Source: Brevibacillus dissolubilis (GTDB lineage: Bacteria; Bacillota; Bacilli; Brevibacillales; Brevibacillaceae). Taken from it: 64,000 nucleotides of DNA. Shown piece after piece: positions 44,715 to 53,952 of the stretch. The notes under the pieces are model-generated. The model was not told the origin of the DNA. It saw only the letters and a list, made by a program, of their open reading frames with translations, and did not search any database. A program made the position numbers and the translations under genes. The stretch covers positions 94,178 through 158,177 of the forward strand of contig NZ_VCNA01000011.1 in NCBI RefSeq assembly GCF_006170445.1. Reading direction: 5' to 3'. The first letter of the stretch is position 1. Each line of letters opens with the position of its first letter.

Positions 44715-46703
44715 TTAGTACGTGGTTGAATTGAAGTGAAGCCCAGTAGCCGTGACGGTATTGTCGGGATGAATGATGACATCTACGTGACCGACTGTGT
44801 CTCCCGGTTTGAGTGCCCCAATGGTTTCTTGAAAATTATTTATGGAGAAGAGAGCACGAGGGTCCACATTCACGGTAATTTCCGCCATGGATACCGTTGA
44901 TTGCTTAAAGACTGGCCGGGAGATGCGGATGCTGTTGCCGTTGATAGACTCGACTACACCTGATTCAAAAAAGGCGATGGTATCCGCTTGCGCTGGTGTT
45001 GCGCTGTCATCCTGGGCCATGTCCATTTCAATAGCTTCCCCATAGGTGCGGTAATGATCCTTGTACGTAATCAGCCCCTTTGCGCCAATTTTCAGATCAG
45101 CAAGGGTGGCCGGTTGGCCGTTGATTTGGAATACGGTATCTTCCGGCACTTCAAAGAACCGCAGCCATTTATAGTAAGAGGAATTGTCTTCTGTAATGAT
45201 GCTGGAGTTCACAAGGTCTACCGCGATCACTTTGACATTCTGTTCGGTCGTCCAGACGATCTCAGACACAACCAATTTGGTGGCGTAGAGCTTTTTATCT
45301 TTGATCACACCATCTGCTTGGAGGAATTCACTGTACGGCTTGATCTGGTCGAGGGTAATCGGAGTATCGTTGTCCATGATGATGGTCTGATCGTCCACCA
45401 CAATCGTAAGCGGGTCTATGTGATACGTGTCGTACGGAATGTATTCGCGTATAGCCTCTGCCACCACAATTCCATTGGCAACGTCTACGCTTCTGATCAT
45501 GCCGCCTTTTACCGTGAAGGCCGGGTCTTCTACGATGATCTTGCAGGTATCTTGATACTTACCGTCAGCAGTGGAAACCGTGATATTCGCCACACCGGTT
45601 TCCATCGACATCACATGGACGAATCTGCCAGAACCGCCCACCACGGCAACTGCTTCGTTGTCACTGGTCCATCTCAGGCTGTATTCATCTGCTCCTTCTG
45701 GCTGGATCGTGGCGTCGAGGCTGATTATTTTATTTGGTTCCATCAGTACTTCATGCTGATCAAGTGTAACACGGGTGATCGCGTTCGGGTCTTCTCCCGG
45801 ATAGGCTGGAATATCGGTAAACGGACCTCGGATATGTACCATGGTAGCTTCGATTTGGTCACCCTTCAGAATCCCTTCCACATGGCGCACGGTATCACCA
45901 GGTTGAATCTCATTCAATGTATCTCCCGTGTTATCACGGGCAACCAGTGCATTCGCATTCATCACCAGCGAAGCGGTCGGCATATTCGCTGTGGCAGGGT
46001 CGTATGCCGGGTTGGTGATCTGGATCGTCTTGGCGGCTTGATCCACAGACTCGACCACACCGTTCTCGATGAAGACAATCGTGTCTGCCGGATTGGTGTT
46101 CGGACCCTCTGGCTGTGTCATATCGATGCTTTGAGCCTTCCAATAAGTGCGGTCATAGATCAAGGATTCAATACTGCCTTCTGCCCCGACTTTCAAGTCA
46201 GCAAGGGTGGCGGCTTGTCCATTGATCATCAGAGGTGTACCCGCCGGCACTGCAAAGGTAAACCAGTAGCTGTCATAGTATTGCAGAATAATACGGGAAT
46301 TCACAGGGTCTACTGCCTTGACTGTACCTGTGTATGTCCCTCCGCCAATAGATTGCATCACCTGAACCTTCGTCGCATGCAGGACGTTTCCTTCCAGCAC
46401 ACCTGTCGCCATGTCCAATTCTTCAAACTCATGAATCTGGTCAAATGGAATCGCTTCTCCCTGACGCTCGATGATCGTCTGATCGGTGACAAGAATTTTG
46501 AGCGGGTCGGCATAATAAGGAAACTCTAATTCAGGGGAAAATTGCAGCGGAGACTCTACGATGATCGCGCCTGTATCTTTGTTCAAGCTTTTGATCATCC
46601 CCCCTGTCACTGTCGTAATTGTCTCAGCGCCTGCGGCAGTGCCGAAGGACATCAAGAGCATGGCGAAAACCAAGGCATGTACCAAATACCGTTTTGCCAT
46701 CAT
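44715..46703 (-). CDS. Secreted protein with duplicated beta-rich units around a Big2-like domain
   Basis: A 662-residue exported protein (signal peptide 1-26, ending TAAGAE). Two homologous units of about 260 residues occupy about 30-290 and 397-660. Matching phrases are GGMIKSLNKDTG and GGMIRSVDVANG, TDQTII and DDQTII, NGQAATLADLKVGAEG and NGQPATLADLKIGAKG, NGVVESV and SGVVESI. Parts resemble DUF5666-type beta modules. Between them (about 305-392) lies a bacterial Ig-like Big2 domain (SLRWTSDNEAVAVV). No enzyme motif or anchor is seen. It may be a matrix or adhesion protein. The promoter region contains the A+T palindrome TTAATTA/TAATTAA. Confidence 0.82.
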   Translation of the reverse strand: MMAKRYLVHALVFAMLLMSFGTAAGAETITTVTGGMIKSLNKDTGAIIVESPLQFSPELEFPYYADPLKILVTDQTIIERQGEAIPFDQIHEFEELDMATGVLEGNVLHATKVQVMQSIGGGTYTGTVKAVDPVNSRIILQYYDSYWFTFAVPAGTPLMINGQAATLADLKVGAEGSIESLIYDRTYWKAQSIDMTQPEGPNTNPADTIVFIENGVVESVDQAAKTIQITNPAYDPATANMPTASLVMNANALVARDNTGDTLNEIQPGDTVRHVEGILKGDQIEATMVHIRGPFTDIPAYPGEDPNAITRVTLDQHEVLMEPNKIISLDATIQPEGADEYSLRWTSDNEAVAVVGGSGRFVHVMSMETGVANITVSTADGKYQDTCKIIVEDPAFTVKGGMIRSVDVANGIVVAEAIREYIPYDTYHIDPLTIVVDDQTIIMDNDTPITLDQIKPYSEFLQADGVIKDKKLYATKLVVSEIVWTTEQNVKVIAVDLVNSSIITEDNSSYYKWLRFFEVPEDTVFQINGQPATLADLKIGAKGLITYKDHYRTYGEAIEMDMAQDDSATPAQADTIAFFESGVVESINGNSIRISRPVFKQSTVSMAEITVNVDPRALFSINNFQETIGALKPGDTVGHVDVIIHPDNTVTATGLHFNSTTY

Positions 46704-46797
46704 GAAAACTCAACCCCTTTAACTTAATTAATTTAATTAACAATGTAATCATACTGTTTTTTGCTAGTTTTACAATAGATATAAAGACACAAAATAT

Positions 46798-46837
46798 AAA
46801 AAAATCCTTTTTCAGGCATACAGCCCAAAAACGGATT
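46798..46837 (-). terminator. Terminator of rpmG
   Basis: AATCCTTTTT (from 46803) pairs with AAAAACGGATT (to 46837), one bulge, with inner GGC/GCC; a T run follows on the minus strand. Confidence 0.8.
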
Positions 46838-46860
46838 CTTCTTGGTAACCAATCTTGATC

Positions 46861-47010
46861 TTATTTGGTTTCGCGGTGCAGCGTGTACCGCTTCAGACGG
46901 GGCGAGTATTTCCGCAGCTCCAGACGCTCTGGATTGGTGCGTTTGTTCTTGGTGGTGATGTAGTTGCGGTCACCGGTTTCGGTGCATTGCAGGGTGATGT
47001 TGACTCTCAT
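46861..47010 (-). CDS. rpmG: Ribosomal protein L33, zinc-independent type
   Basis: A 49-residue L33 beginning [17 protein letters not shown] and ending [11 protein letters not shown]. Zinc-binding L33 has two CxxC pairs; here the positions read CTET and SPRL, leaving one Cys, so it cannot bind zinc in the usual way. Such C-minus paralogues replace the zinc form during zinc shortage. It lies 58 bases after the COG0523 GTPase gene, which has a perfect Zur box, and is probably co-transcribed. CAGGAGG precedes the ATG. Confidence 0.95.
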   Translation of the reverse strand: MRVNITLQCTETGDRNYITTKNKRTNPERLELRKYSPRLKRYTLHRETK

Positions 47011-47068
47011 AATGGATACCTCCTGAATTTTATTTTTTATGGGATTGAAAAAGCTGTGTCGTTCCTGA

Positions 47069-48283
47069 TCAGCTTGAAAGCTCCGTCTCGACGATCACAT
47101 TGCTCTGCGGCAACGGGTCTGGCAGACGGCTCCAGTCTTGTGTCATCTCTTCCGGGGTTAACAGACATCCATCGAGATCGCTTGTGATCTGCTCCCGGTG
47201 AAGCCCGATCCCGATGAAAACTAGCTCATTGATCCGGTCACCGTAAGTGGCATCCCATTCAGCCGCCCACTCGGATTCTTCGGCGAGGATGGCTTCCAGC
47301 TCTTCCTGTGGCAAAGCAGCCGTCCAATATCCCGCCGCACCGATCTCAATGGACGGGCCTGCCTGACTCAAGGTGATCGCTACGTCATGACGGGTAGCCA
47401 GCCAGACGAAGCCTTTGGCACGGACGACCTCCTCCGGCCATTCTTCCAGCCAGAGAGCCAGACGCTCTGGATGAAACGGGATGCGGCGACGATAGACAAA
47501 CGATGAGATGCCATACTCCTCTGTCTCTGGAACATGATGATCTTTTTGCAATTCCTGCAGCCAACCCGCCGATTGGCTCGCCTGCTCGAAGTCAAACAAC
47601 CCGGTGTTGAGGATGTCGCCAGGATCGATCTGCCCTCGAACGGAGCGTATCAATCTGGCCCTTGGCTGAAGCTTACGCAGGACCGCCTCCAGCTCCGCCA
47701 GATTCTCCTCTGACACCATGTCACATTTGTTGAGGATCAGCACATCGCAGAATTCGATCTGATCCACCAGTAAGTCCACCACCTCACGCACATCGTCTCC
47801 GTCTACAGCCTGCCCGCGATCCAACAGCGTCTCCCCTGAGGAAAAGTCGTGCCAAAAACGGTTGGCATCCACCACCGTCACCATCGTATCCAGTCGGCAG
47901 ATACGGGACAGATCGATCCCCTGTTCTTCATCTATATAAGTGAATGTCTGGGCAACCGGAACCGGTTCACCTATGCCTGTCGATTCGATCAGTATGTAAT
48001 CGTACGCGTCTTCTTGAACGAGGCGCTCCACCTCGACGAGCAGATCTTCCCGCAGGGTACAGCAGATACAGCCGTTGGACATCTCCACGACCTTTTCATC
48101 GATGCGGCTTACACCCATAGGGCCCCTCACCAATTCTGCATCAATATTGAGTTCGCTCAGATCATTGACGATGACAGCGACACGAAGCCCGATCTGATTG
48201 TGCAGGATATGGTTGAGGATCGTGGTCTTGCCAGCGCCAAGATAACCGCTGAGTACGGTGACAGGTATTCTCGAATCGTTCAT
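47069..48283 (-). CDS. COG0523 (CobW/ZagA-like) zinc-starvation GTPase
   Basis: A 404-residue G3E GTPase. Walker A is GYLGAGKT (13-20), the metal-binding CxCC motif is GCICC (Cys72, Cys74, Cys75), a Walker B-like ESTGIGEP is near 100 and NKCD is the guanine motif. A CobW C-terminal domain follows (about 270-400). Members act as zinc chaperones that supply essential enzymes when zinc is scarce (ZagA, formerly YciC). The Zur box upstream and the zinc-free L33 downstream support that role here. No long His tract is present. Confidence 0.93.
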   Translation of the reverse strand: MNDSRIPVTVLSGYLGAGKTTILNHILHNQIGLRVAVIVNDLSELNIDAELVRGPMGVSRIDEKVVEMSNGCICCTLREDLLVEVERLVQEDAYDYILIESTGIGEPVPVAQTFTYIDEEQGIDLSRICRLDTMVTVVDANRFWHDFSSGETLLDRGQAVDGDDVREVVDLLVDQIEFCDVLILNKCDMVSEENLAELEAVLRKLQPRARLIRSVRGQIDPGDILNTGLFDFEQASQSAGWLQELQKDHHVPETEEYGISSFVYRRRIPFHPERLALWLEEWPEEVVRAKGFVWLATRHDVAITLSQAGPSIEIGAAGYWTAALPQEELEAILAEESEWAAEWDATYGDRINELVFIGIGLHREQITSDLDGCLLTPEEMTQDWSRLPDPLPQSNVIVETELSS

Positions 48284-48302
48284 TCCAGGTGACTCCTTTC
48301 TT

Positions 48303-48323
48303 AAATCGTAATCATTACGATTT
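48303..48323. promoter_or_regulatory. Zur box
   Basis: A perfect palindrome: AAATCGTAAT and ATTACGATTT around one base, matching the Bacillus Zur consensus core TCGTAATNATTACGA (48306-48320). It lies just after the promoter at 48334-48362 on the minus strand, 20 bases before the GTPase start. Confidence 0.95.
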
Positions 48324-48333
48324 GATGTTTAAC

Positions 48334-48362
48334 ATAATAGCCGATCGGCGTCAGGGCGTCAA
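48334..48362 (-). promoter_or_regulatory. Zur-controlled sigma-A promoter
   Basis: TTGACG (48357-48362), 17 bases and TATTAT (48334-48339). The -35 overlaps the last codon of the DUF4269 gene. Confidence 0.8.
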
Positions 48363-48967
48363 TCCCCTTTTCCGATCAGCATCATTAATTCCCGGTCACT
48401 GAGCCCTTCCAATTCCAGCAGGCGCAGGTACGGATCGTCTCCCCCCAGCTGAAAATAATCGACAAACGCAGGCTCTGTCTTCATCCCAGACTGCTTTCGC
48501 CGCACGATTTCAGTACGTGCCGCCTCTCCTGCCAGCTGCAAGAGCCGGGCCTCGATCAGCATATGGCGGTAGGCATTTTGCCTGATAACCGGCACTGACT
48601 GTGCAAAAATCTCGAACTCGAACCCCCCGTAGAAAAATCCGGTGACACTTGAGTGTACCACTCCAATCGGATAGCTCCGCTGTGAAAAGCCGGGCTGCTC
48701 CCCCCATGTAGATCGGAGCAGCTGTTCAAAAGCGGTAAAGTCGTCCGGTCTGACCTCGCAGATGATGTCTAAGTCGCTTCGTTCCACGTCGATTTCGATC
48801 GGAATGGTTCCCGTGAGTACAGGCATGTATGGCTCCAGAATCGTAAAAATACGGCTGTCTGCCAGCACCTGATACGCTGCGCGTTGGCGTTGATTGCCGT
48901 TTTGCAGATAGGAGATGTTGGTGTAATCCGTATGCAGATTGGTTTGATTCAGTCTGTTTCGCTTCAT
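48359..48967 (-). CDS. DUF4269-family (nucleotidyltransferase-like) protein
   Basis: A 202-residue protein resembling DUF4269. The segment LTGTIPIEIDVERSDLDIICE (in parts) looks like a nucleotidyltransferase GS/GT...DxD motif. Helical N- and C-terminal parts flank it. Activity is unknown. The ATG at 48967 has GAGGAAG before it; a GTG four codons upstream is less likely. It follows the response regulator by 21 bases and probably belongs to that operon. Confidence 0.82.
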   Translation of the reverse strand: MKRNRLNQTNLHTDYTNISYLQNGNQRQRAAYQVLADSRIFTILEPYMPVLTGTIPIEIDVERSDLDIICEVRPDDFTAFEQLLRSTWGEQPGFSQRSYPIGVVHSSVTGFFYGGFEFEIFAQSVPVIRQNAYRHMLIEARLLQLAGEAARTEIVRRKQSGMKTEPAFVDYFQLGGDDPYLRLLELEGLSDRELMMLIGKGD

Positions 48968-48988
48968 GATCTTCCTCACTCTCTACTT

Positions 48989-49645
48989 CTACTCCTGTTC
49001 CCGCTTAATCCCGTGCCGGTGCGCATAGGCAGCCAGTTGAACGCGGTTTTCCAAGTAAAGCTTCTCTAGCAGATTTTTGATATGATTCTTGACCGTATGT
49101 TCGGTGATCACCAGATGATTGGCGATCTGACGGTTGGTTTCTCCGAGTGCCACGTATTGGAGGATCTCTGTTTCACGCGGTGTCAGGATACTCGGACTGG
49201 GCTCGTCTGTTTTGGCCGAAGCGGGCCGGAACTGGTGAAACAGACGCCCTGCCATCTCACGTGATACGGTCGCGTCCTCGGTAAGCAGTGAGCGCAGGTA
49301 AGCGAGCCACTCCTTGGGCTGCATATTTTTGAGCAGGTACCCCTGTGCGCCGAATTGCACAGCTGTGAACAGATCGGCCACATCATCGGAGACACTGAGG
49401 ATCACCACCTTGATCTGCGGGTAGAGATGCTTGATCCGCTTGGTCGCGTCTAATCCATTGCACCCCGGCATATTGATATCCATCAGTACGACATCAGGCT
49501 GGAAGACCTCACACAGTCTCACGCCTTCCTCCCCATTGTCCGCCTCCCCCACTACGATAAAATTCGGATCATCAGCCAGCATACTCCGGGTCGCACTCCG
49601 GGCCAGTGGATGGTCGTCGACGATCAGTACACGGTAGCTTGTCAT
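48989..49645 (-). CDS. LuxR/NarL-type response regulator
   Basis: A 218-residue response regulator. The receiver (1-120) has the acidic pair DD at 10-11, phospho-acceptor Asp56 (VLMDINMPG) and Lys in YLLKNM. The LuxR HTH is at about 150-212 (LTPRETEILQYVALGETNRQIA). Its start overlaps the kinase stop by four bases, so the two form one system. Target genes are unknown; the nickel permease gene is divergently arranged next to the kinase. Confidence 0.95.
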   Translation of the reverse strand: MTSYRVLIVDDHPLARSATRSMLADDPNFIVVGEADNGEEGVRLCEVFQPDVVLMDINMPGCNGLDATKRIKHLYPQIKVVILSVSDDVADLFTAVQFGAQGYLLKNMQPKEWLAYLRSLLTEDATVSREMAGRLFHQFRPASAKTDEPSPSILTPRETEILQYVALGETNRQIANHLVITEHTVKNHIKNLLEKLYLENRVQLAAYAHRHGIKREQE

Positions 49646-50490
49646 GATTGGATTCCCTCCTTAACCTTGGATCTGGGCTTGGACTCGGTCATAGGCCCCA
49701 TCTTGGCAAAGGTCAGGCTCACTTCTGTCCCCCCCTGCTCATGTGTGACAATCCCAAAAGCCGCTCCCAGCTTATCTGCCATCTCCTGCATCATCCGAAT
49801 CCCGTAATGGGTCACATCGGCAGGCATGTCATCCAGACCGTTGCCATTATCGCGGATGCTTAGCCGATTCCCATCCTTCGCCTGCTCCCAGCAGATCCAC
49901 ACCTGTGTCGCATCAGCATGCTTGCGGATATTGTGAAATGCCTCTTGAACCAGACTGAACAGCTGCACCTCCTGTTGCGAGGAGAACAAGCCGTCTAGCC
50001 CCTCCCACTTTTTCTCTACCGAAATCCCTGTCAGCACACTCCACTCATACAGCCATTTTTCCAGCCGCAGTGTCAGTGAACCAGTCTCCTCGGGTGTGGA
50101 CCGCAGATTAAAAATCGCCTGCCGCATATGATGATCAATCTCGGCCACCGCATGCTTCGACTCCGCGAGATCGCCCTGGTTTAATTTGACGTTGAGATAA
50201 AACAGCGTCTGCGCGATATGCTCATGCAGCTCACGGGCCAACCGCTCCCGTTCCTCATAGACCGCCCGTCGCGACTGTTCCTCTGTGATGCGCCGGTTCA
50301 TCTCATTGATCCGGTTAAACATCCAGGTCGCAAACAGATAAGCCAACAACAACGCCAGCAGAGTAATCACAAAATTCCCCTGCTCCATCGTCAGATAAGG
50401 AAAATGCACACTATGCCGAAAAAACTCAAACCCGCCGATCACCGATGTCGGCAGAATAATCGTGATCCATTTTAACGTCCGGTATGTCAT
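49642..50490 (-). CDS. NarL-family sensor histidine kinase
   Basis: A 282-residue kinase with two membrane segments (about 8-25 and 40-57), little extracellular sequence, a coiled coil, HisKA_3 with phospho-acceptor His89 (LARELHEHIAQTL) and a HATPase_c domain (NIRKHADA, IRDNGNGLD, GGTEVSL). The few external residues suggest sensing in the membrane, as in DesK- or LiaS-like kinases. It is the first gene of the operon. Confidence 0.93.
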   Translation of the reverse strand: MTYRTLKWITIILPTSVIGGFEFFRHSVHFPYLTMEQGNFVITLLALLLAYLFATWMFNRINEMNRRITEEQSRRAVYEERERLARELHEHIAQTLFYLNVKLNQGDLAESKHAVAEIDHHMRQAIFNLRSTPEETGSLTLRLEKWLYEWSVLTGISVEKKWEGLDGLFSSQQEVQLFSLVQEAFHNIRKHADATQVWICWEQAKDGNRLSIRDNGNGLDDMPADVTHYGIRMMQEMADKLGAAFGIVTHEQGGTEVSLTFAKMGPMTESKPRSKVKEGIQS

Positions 50491-50627
50491 CTGCTGATAT
50501 TCACCTCTTATTCCTGTTCCATTAGCAGGATTTTGCCCGGTAAAAGGCGAATCTCTGTACGTTTTATGATTATCGCGGTCATCGGACCTTTTTTGTACAT
50601 CATACCAAAAAATAATGGGGTGTTAGA

Positions 50628-51344
50628 ATGGAAGAAAGCTTGCTGGCTGTCCTGTCGGTCGGGTTTGTGCTGGGGATCAAGCACGCGATTGAGCCAGATC
50701 ATATGATCGCAGTCTCCACGATTGCAGGCCACAGCAAAAATCTGTGGCGCTCGTCTTTGACCGGAGTCTTCTGGGGGATCGGGCACACCGCGACACTGTT
50801 CATCGTCGGTCTGTTGCTCATCATGATGAAAGGGGAAATCCCGGAAAAGTGGGCCATGTCGCTCGAATTCACCGTCGGCATCATGCTGGTCTACCTCGGT
50901 GTGACCAATCTGTTTGCCTTTGGCCGTAAAAAGATGCAATGGCTCGCCCACGAGCATGACGGACACGAGCATCATCATATCCAACCTGACCCATCTGATC
51001 ACCAAGACATACATACCAAAACCAAATCTTCTTATCTGAAATCCGTCCTGATCGGCTTCGTCCATGGTCTGGCGGGCAGTGCCGCGATGGTGCTCTGGAC
51101 GATGAGTACGGTCGCAAGCGTCTGGGAAGGCGGCTTGTACATCCTGATCTTCGGCGCAGGCACGATCCTCGGAATGCTGCTGTTCACGACCCTGCTCGGG
51201 ATTCCGTTCGTCTTGACGGCGAACCGCCTGCAGTTTAACCGCCGTCTCACCCAAGCGACCGGGCTGGTCAGCGTGGTGTTCGGCGTGTATTACATGTACA
51301 ATCTCGGGATTACGGAGGGGCTTTTCTCCCTTTGGATGCAGTAA
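50628..51344 (+). CDS. ureH: Nickel permease of the UreH/NiCoT-related family
   Basis: A 238-residue transporter with about six membrane segments. GIKHAIEPDHMIAV (18-31) is the HX4DH nickel-binding signature in helix 2, and FVHGLAGSAA is the second motif. A cytoplasmic His-rich loop (HEHDGHEHHHIQ, about 107-118, and further His) may collect nickel. It closely fits UreH of Bacillus, which supplies nickel to urease; the urease operon lies just beyond, in convergent direction. GGGGTG precedes the ATG. Confidence 0.93.
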   Translation: MEESLLAVLSVGFVLGIKHAIEPDHMIAVSTIAGHSKNLWRSSLTGVFWGIGHTATLFIVGLLLIMMKGEIPEKWAMSLEFTVGIMLVYLGVTNLFAFGRKKMQWLAHEHDGHEHHHIQPDPSDHQDIHTKTKSSYLKSVLIGFVHGLAGSAAMVLWTMSTVASVWEGGLYILIFGAGTILGMLLFTTLLGIPFVLTANRLQFNRRLTQATGLVSVVFGVYYMYNLGITEGLFSLWMQ

Positions 51345-51349
51345 AAAAG

Positions 51350-51415
51350 AATCTACCCTCCCGCTCAAGCCATCTATGTGAAGATGTGCTTGGGCGGGGG
51401 TGGTAGATTTTTTTT
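51350..51415 (+). terminator. Terminator of ureH
   Basis: AATCTACC...CCGCTCAAGC at the left pairs with GCTTGGGCGG...GGTAGATT at the right (to 51409), followed by a run of eight T. Confidence 0.92.
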
Positions 51416-51692
51416 GGTGAAGCTCGGTTTTCGTTTTGTCCTGATTTTTGCGTTCGGGACCGAGTTTCTGACAATGATCGTTGGATCGCGGGACTCGGCC
51501 TGTGATTTGCTATCGTGAGCAAAAACAGGTGATGCTGTAGGAAAACATGAGTGCAACAGAAGGAAGAACAGAGGTATTACGAATGTATGTGGATCCCTTT
51601 ATCTCTCTGTATGCAGTATAACGGGGGCTAGTCTTTTCTGCATGACTCTAAGGGGCTATCTACTTACCAGTCATTGTTGGCATACCTTGCTT
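51416..51692. other. Intergenic stretch without a recognisable gene
   Basis: Between the ureH terminator and the ureD stop I see only short unsupported frames. CTCGGT at about 51424 and ACCGAG at about 51459 could form a weak hairpin. No ribosome site, promoter or known RNA is clear. Confidence 0.5.
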
Positions 51693-52514
51693 TTACTTCC
51701 TAACTTTCAAAGCCCCCTTCCCCCGCATCTCCACACTCACCATCTCCCAACACTCCTGCATGACCTTTTCCAACTGCCACACCGACCTCCCCAACAGCCT
51801 CACAACCAGCCCATTTTTACTCAACCGGCTCACCCCCGCGTACACATCCCCCTCTTTACACGGAGCCAAGAACTCCTGCAGCAGCCGCAGATGCTCCCCA
51901 CTCACCTGCTCGGACAGAACCCACAGCGTCGCCACATGCGTATACTCCCCCAACAATCCAAGCGATGTCTCCCATGACTTCGGCTCTAGCAACAGCGAAT
52001 CCCACACCGCCAGCTCCCCGTCCCAATACACGGATAAGCGGCTCATCATCCTCTCATAAGCCCAGACCTCTCCATGCCCCACGCGCCCCGGAGTAATGAT
52101 CTCACTCACCACAGCCTGTCCACCTGTTGCCAGATGCACTACCGTCTCCCCCTCATGCCGCGACCCCTGATAAGGCACCAACGGCTCAGGCCGATACTCC
52201 AGAAAAGCCCCCTCCCCAACATAAAACGTACTCACCTGCCTGCTGCCCGCCTCCACCTCCACAGATGGATGCAGCTTGCACGAGGACTGGTTGGTCAGGT
52301 ACAGCTCCGCACCCGCCTCCAAGGTGCAGGTGATCTCCTGTTTATCCCCATTAAAAAGACCGGGCGAAGAATCCATCAAATACAGGATCAATTCTCCGTC
52401 CGGCCCTACAAAAGGCTTGGCTGTCTTCATCGGTGCCTGGTGATGGGAATGAGCGAGAAAGCTTCGTCCCCCGCTCAGACCGATCACCCCGCTCCATGAA
52501 CCGTTGACTCTCAT
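51693..52514 (-). CDS. ureD: Urease accessory protein UreD
   Basis: A 273-residue UreD, the scaffold that joins apo-urease with UreF and UreG during nickel insertion. Typical phrases are [29 protein letters not shown] and [17 protein letters not shown]. It is the last gene of the operon; its ATG overlaps the ureG stop by four bases. Confidence 0.92.
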   Translation of the reverse strand: MRVNGSWSGVIGLSGGRSFLAHSHHQAPMKTAKPFVGPDGELILYLMDSSPGLFNGDKQEITCTLEAGAELYLTNQSSCKLHPSVEVEAGSRQVSTFYVGEGAFLEYRPEPLVPYQGSRHEGETVVHLATGGQAVVSEIITPGRVGHGEVWAYERMMSRLSVYWDGELAVWDSLLLEPKSWETSLGLLGEYTHVATLWVLSEQVSGEHLRLLQEFLAPCKEGDVYAGVSRLSKNGLVVRLLGRSVWQLEKVMQECWEMVSVEMRGKGALKVRK

Positions 52515-53194
52515 AGCGAAGGAGGTGTCATGCCTTCGTGATAGGCAGCCGAGATGAAGGCGGCAATTTCCGCTGTCCCATCGTTATCTAAGAGATTGGT
52601 AAATACATACGGCTTCTCCCCGCGCATCAGCTGAGAGTCGCGGTCCATCACCTCTAGGCTTGCGCGTACGTACGGAGCCAAATCTTTTTTGTTGATCACC
52701 AGCATATCAGAGCGCATGATACCTGGCCCGCCCTTGCGCGGGATCTTCTCCCCTTGGGCTACATCGATGATATAGATGAACAGATCGACCAGCTCCGGGC
52801 TGAAGGCAGCCGCAAGATTATCCCCGCCACTCTCGATAAAAATAATATCCAGCTCACCAAATCGTCGCTCCAGATCAGTCACCGCCTCCAGATTCATCGA
52901 GGCATCTTCACGGATTGCTGTATGCGGGCAACCACCTGTCTCTACACCGATGATTCGGTCAGCAGGCAGGACGCCAGTGCGGTTGAGGATTTCCGCATCT
53001 TCTTTGGTATAGATATCATTGGTGATTACCGCCACGCTGTAGGTTTCTTTCATCGCCCAGCACAGCTTTTCAACCAGCGCTGTTTTGCCTGAGCCGACAG
53101 GGCCGCCGATTCCGACACGCATCGGGCGTCCTCCTTGGTAACTGCGATGCTTCCATTCATGATGATGATGGTCATGACCTTGACCTTGGCACAT
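52511..53194 (-). CDS. ureG: Urease accessory GTPase UreG with His-rich N-terminus
   Basis: A 227-residue SIMIBI GTPase that couples GTP hydrolysis to nickel delivery. Walker A is GGPVGSGKT (30-38), the metal-site motif is [13 protein letters not shown], and ESGGDNL and NKKDLA follow. The N-terminal tail [16 protein letters not shown] contains six His and can store nickel, as in some UreG proteins. This matters because no ureE gene is present in the operon. AAAGGAGAG precedes the ATG. Confidence 0.96.
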   Translation of the reverse strand: MCQGQGHDHHHHEWKHRSYQGGRPMRVGIGGPVGSGKTALVEKLCWAMKETYSVAVITNDIYTKEDAEILNRTGVLPADRIIGVETGGCPHTAIREDASMNLEAVTDLERRFGELDIIFIESGGDNLAAAFSPELVDLFIYIIDVAQGEKIPRKGGPGIMRSDMLVINKKDLAPYVRASLEVMDRDSQLMRGEKPYVFTNLLDNDGTAEIAAFISAAYHEGMTPPSL

Positions 53195-53222
53195 AGGTAT
53201 CTCTCCTTTTTTCTATCTGTCT

Positions 53223-53939
53223 CTATGACATGAACAAACGGGAATACAGCGTTTCATGGCGCATCGCTTCGATCTCCTGCATCAGGTTATGGCAGGAAAG
53301 GCTCGCCTCTGAGACCGGGGTGAGCACCATCTTGCGTGCCTCCGCCTCGATGATCGGGATCAGGGCTTGCAGTACCTTTTGCCCGTCAGTCTGGCCGATT
53401 GCCATGGAGCGGAGCGCATTTTGTACGAGACTGTTGACCGAGGCGTACATATGACTGACCACCGTGAGTGCCGGAGCCTGCAGCAGGTACGCACAGATCC
53501 AGCCATGCACGATGCACGAGTTGCCGAAGCACTCGCCTTGCGTGACCCAAGACTCGTATTCTTTCAACCCAGAGTCAGGGTACAGCTCCAGCACGCTGTA
53601 GAGATAGCGACGGCCGATTTTCATCCCACCTTCACGGGATTCACGCGCCAGCTTGGAGAGCGTCAGCTTCCGGTCCAGTTCTTTGAGGTTCTCACGGGTC
53701 AGCTCCGAATTCGGCTCCTCTGCAATCAACCGTTGGGCTAACTGGTAGGCATACAGCACAGCGGCTCCTTCCATCGGGGAGAGGCTTCCGGTCACATACG
53801 AGCGCAGCCATTCGGTCAACTGCGCGGCATTACGCACACGTCCCTCCTGCATGGCCGTCTCCAACCCGAACGAGTGGGAGAACGAGCCTGTCGGAAATGC
53901 GGAATCGATCAACTGTACCAGTGGCAAAAAAGTTACCAT
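53223..53939 (-). CDS. ureF: Urease accessory protein UreF
   Basis: A 238-residue helical UreF. QLIDSAFPTGSFSHSFGLE is the family's N-terminal signature, and FGNSCIVHGWICAYLL is in the core. It bridges UreD and UreG. The frame is open to 54002, but AAGGAGG lies eight bases before the ATG at 53939, 13 bases after the ureBC stop. Confidence 0.93.
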   Translation of the reverse strand: MVTFLPLVQLIDSAFPTGSFSHSFGLETAMQEGRVRNAAQLTEWLRSYVTGSLSPMEGAAVLYAYQLAQRLIAEEPNSELTRENLKELDRKLTLSKLARESREGGMKIGRRYLYSVLELYPDSGLKEYESWVTQGECFGNSCIVHGWICAYLLQAPALTVVSHMYASVNSLVQNALRSMAIGQTDGQKVLQALIPIIEAEARKMVLTPVSEASLSCHNLMQEIEAMRHETLYSRLFMS

Positions 53940-53952
53940 CCTCATTCCCTCC

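Noticed and set aside
44988..46529. A 513-codon plus-strand frame inside the duplicated secreted protein gene
   Set aside because: No ribosome site and no coherent domains; the minus strand has signal peptide, repeats and Ig-like domain.
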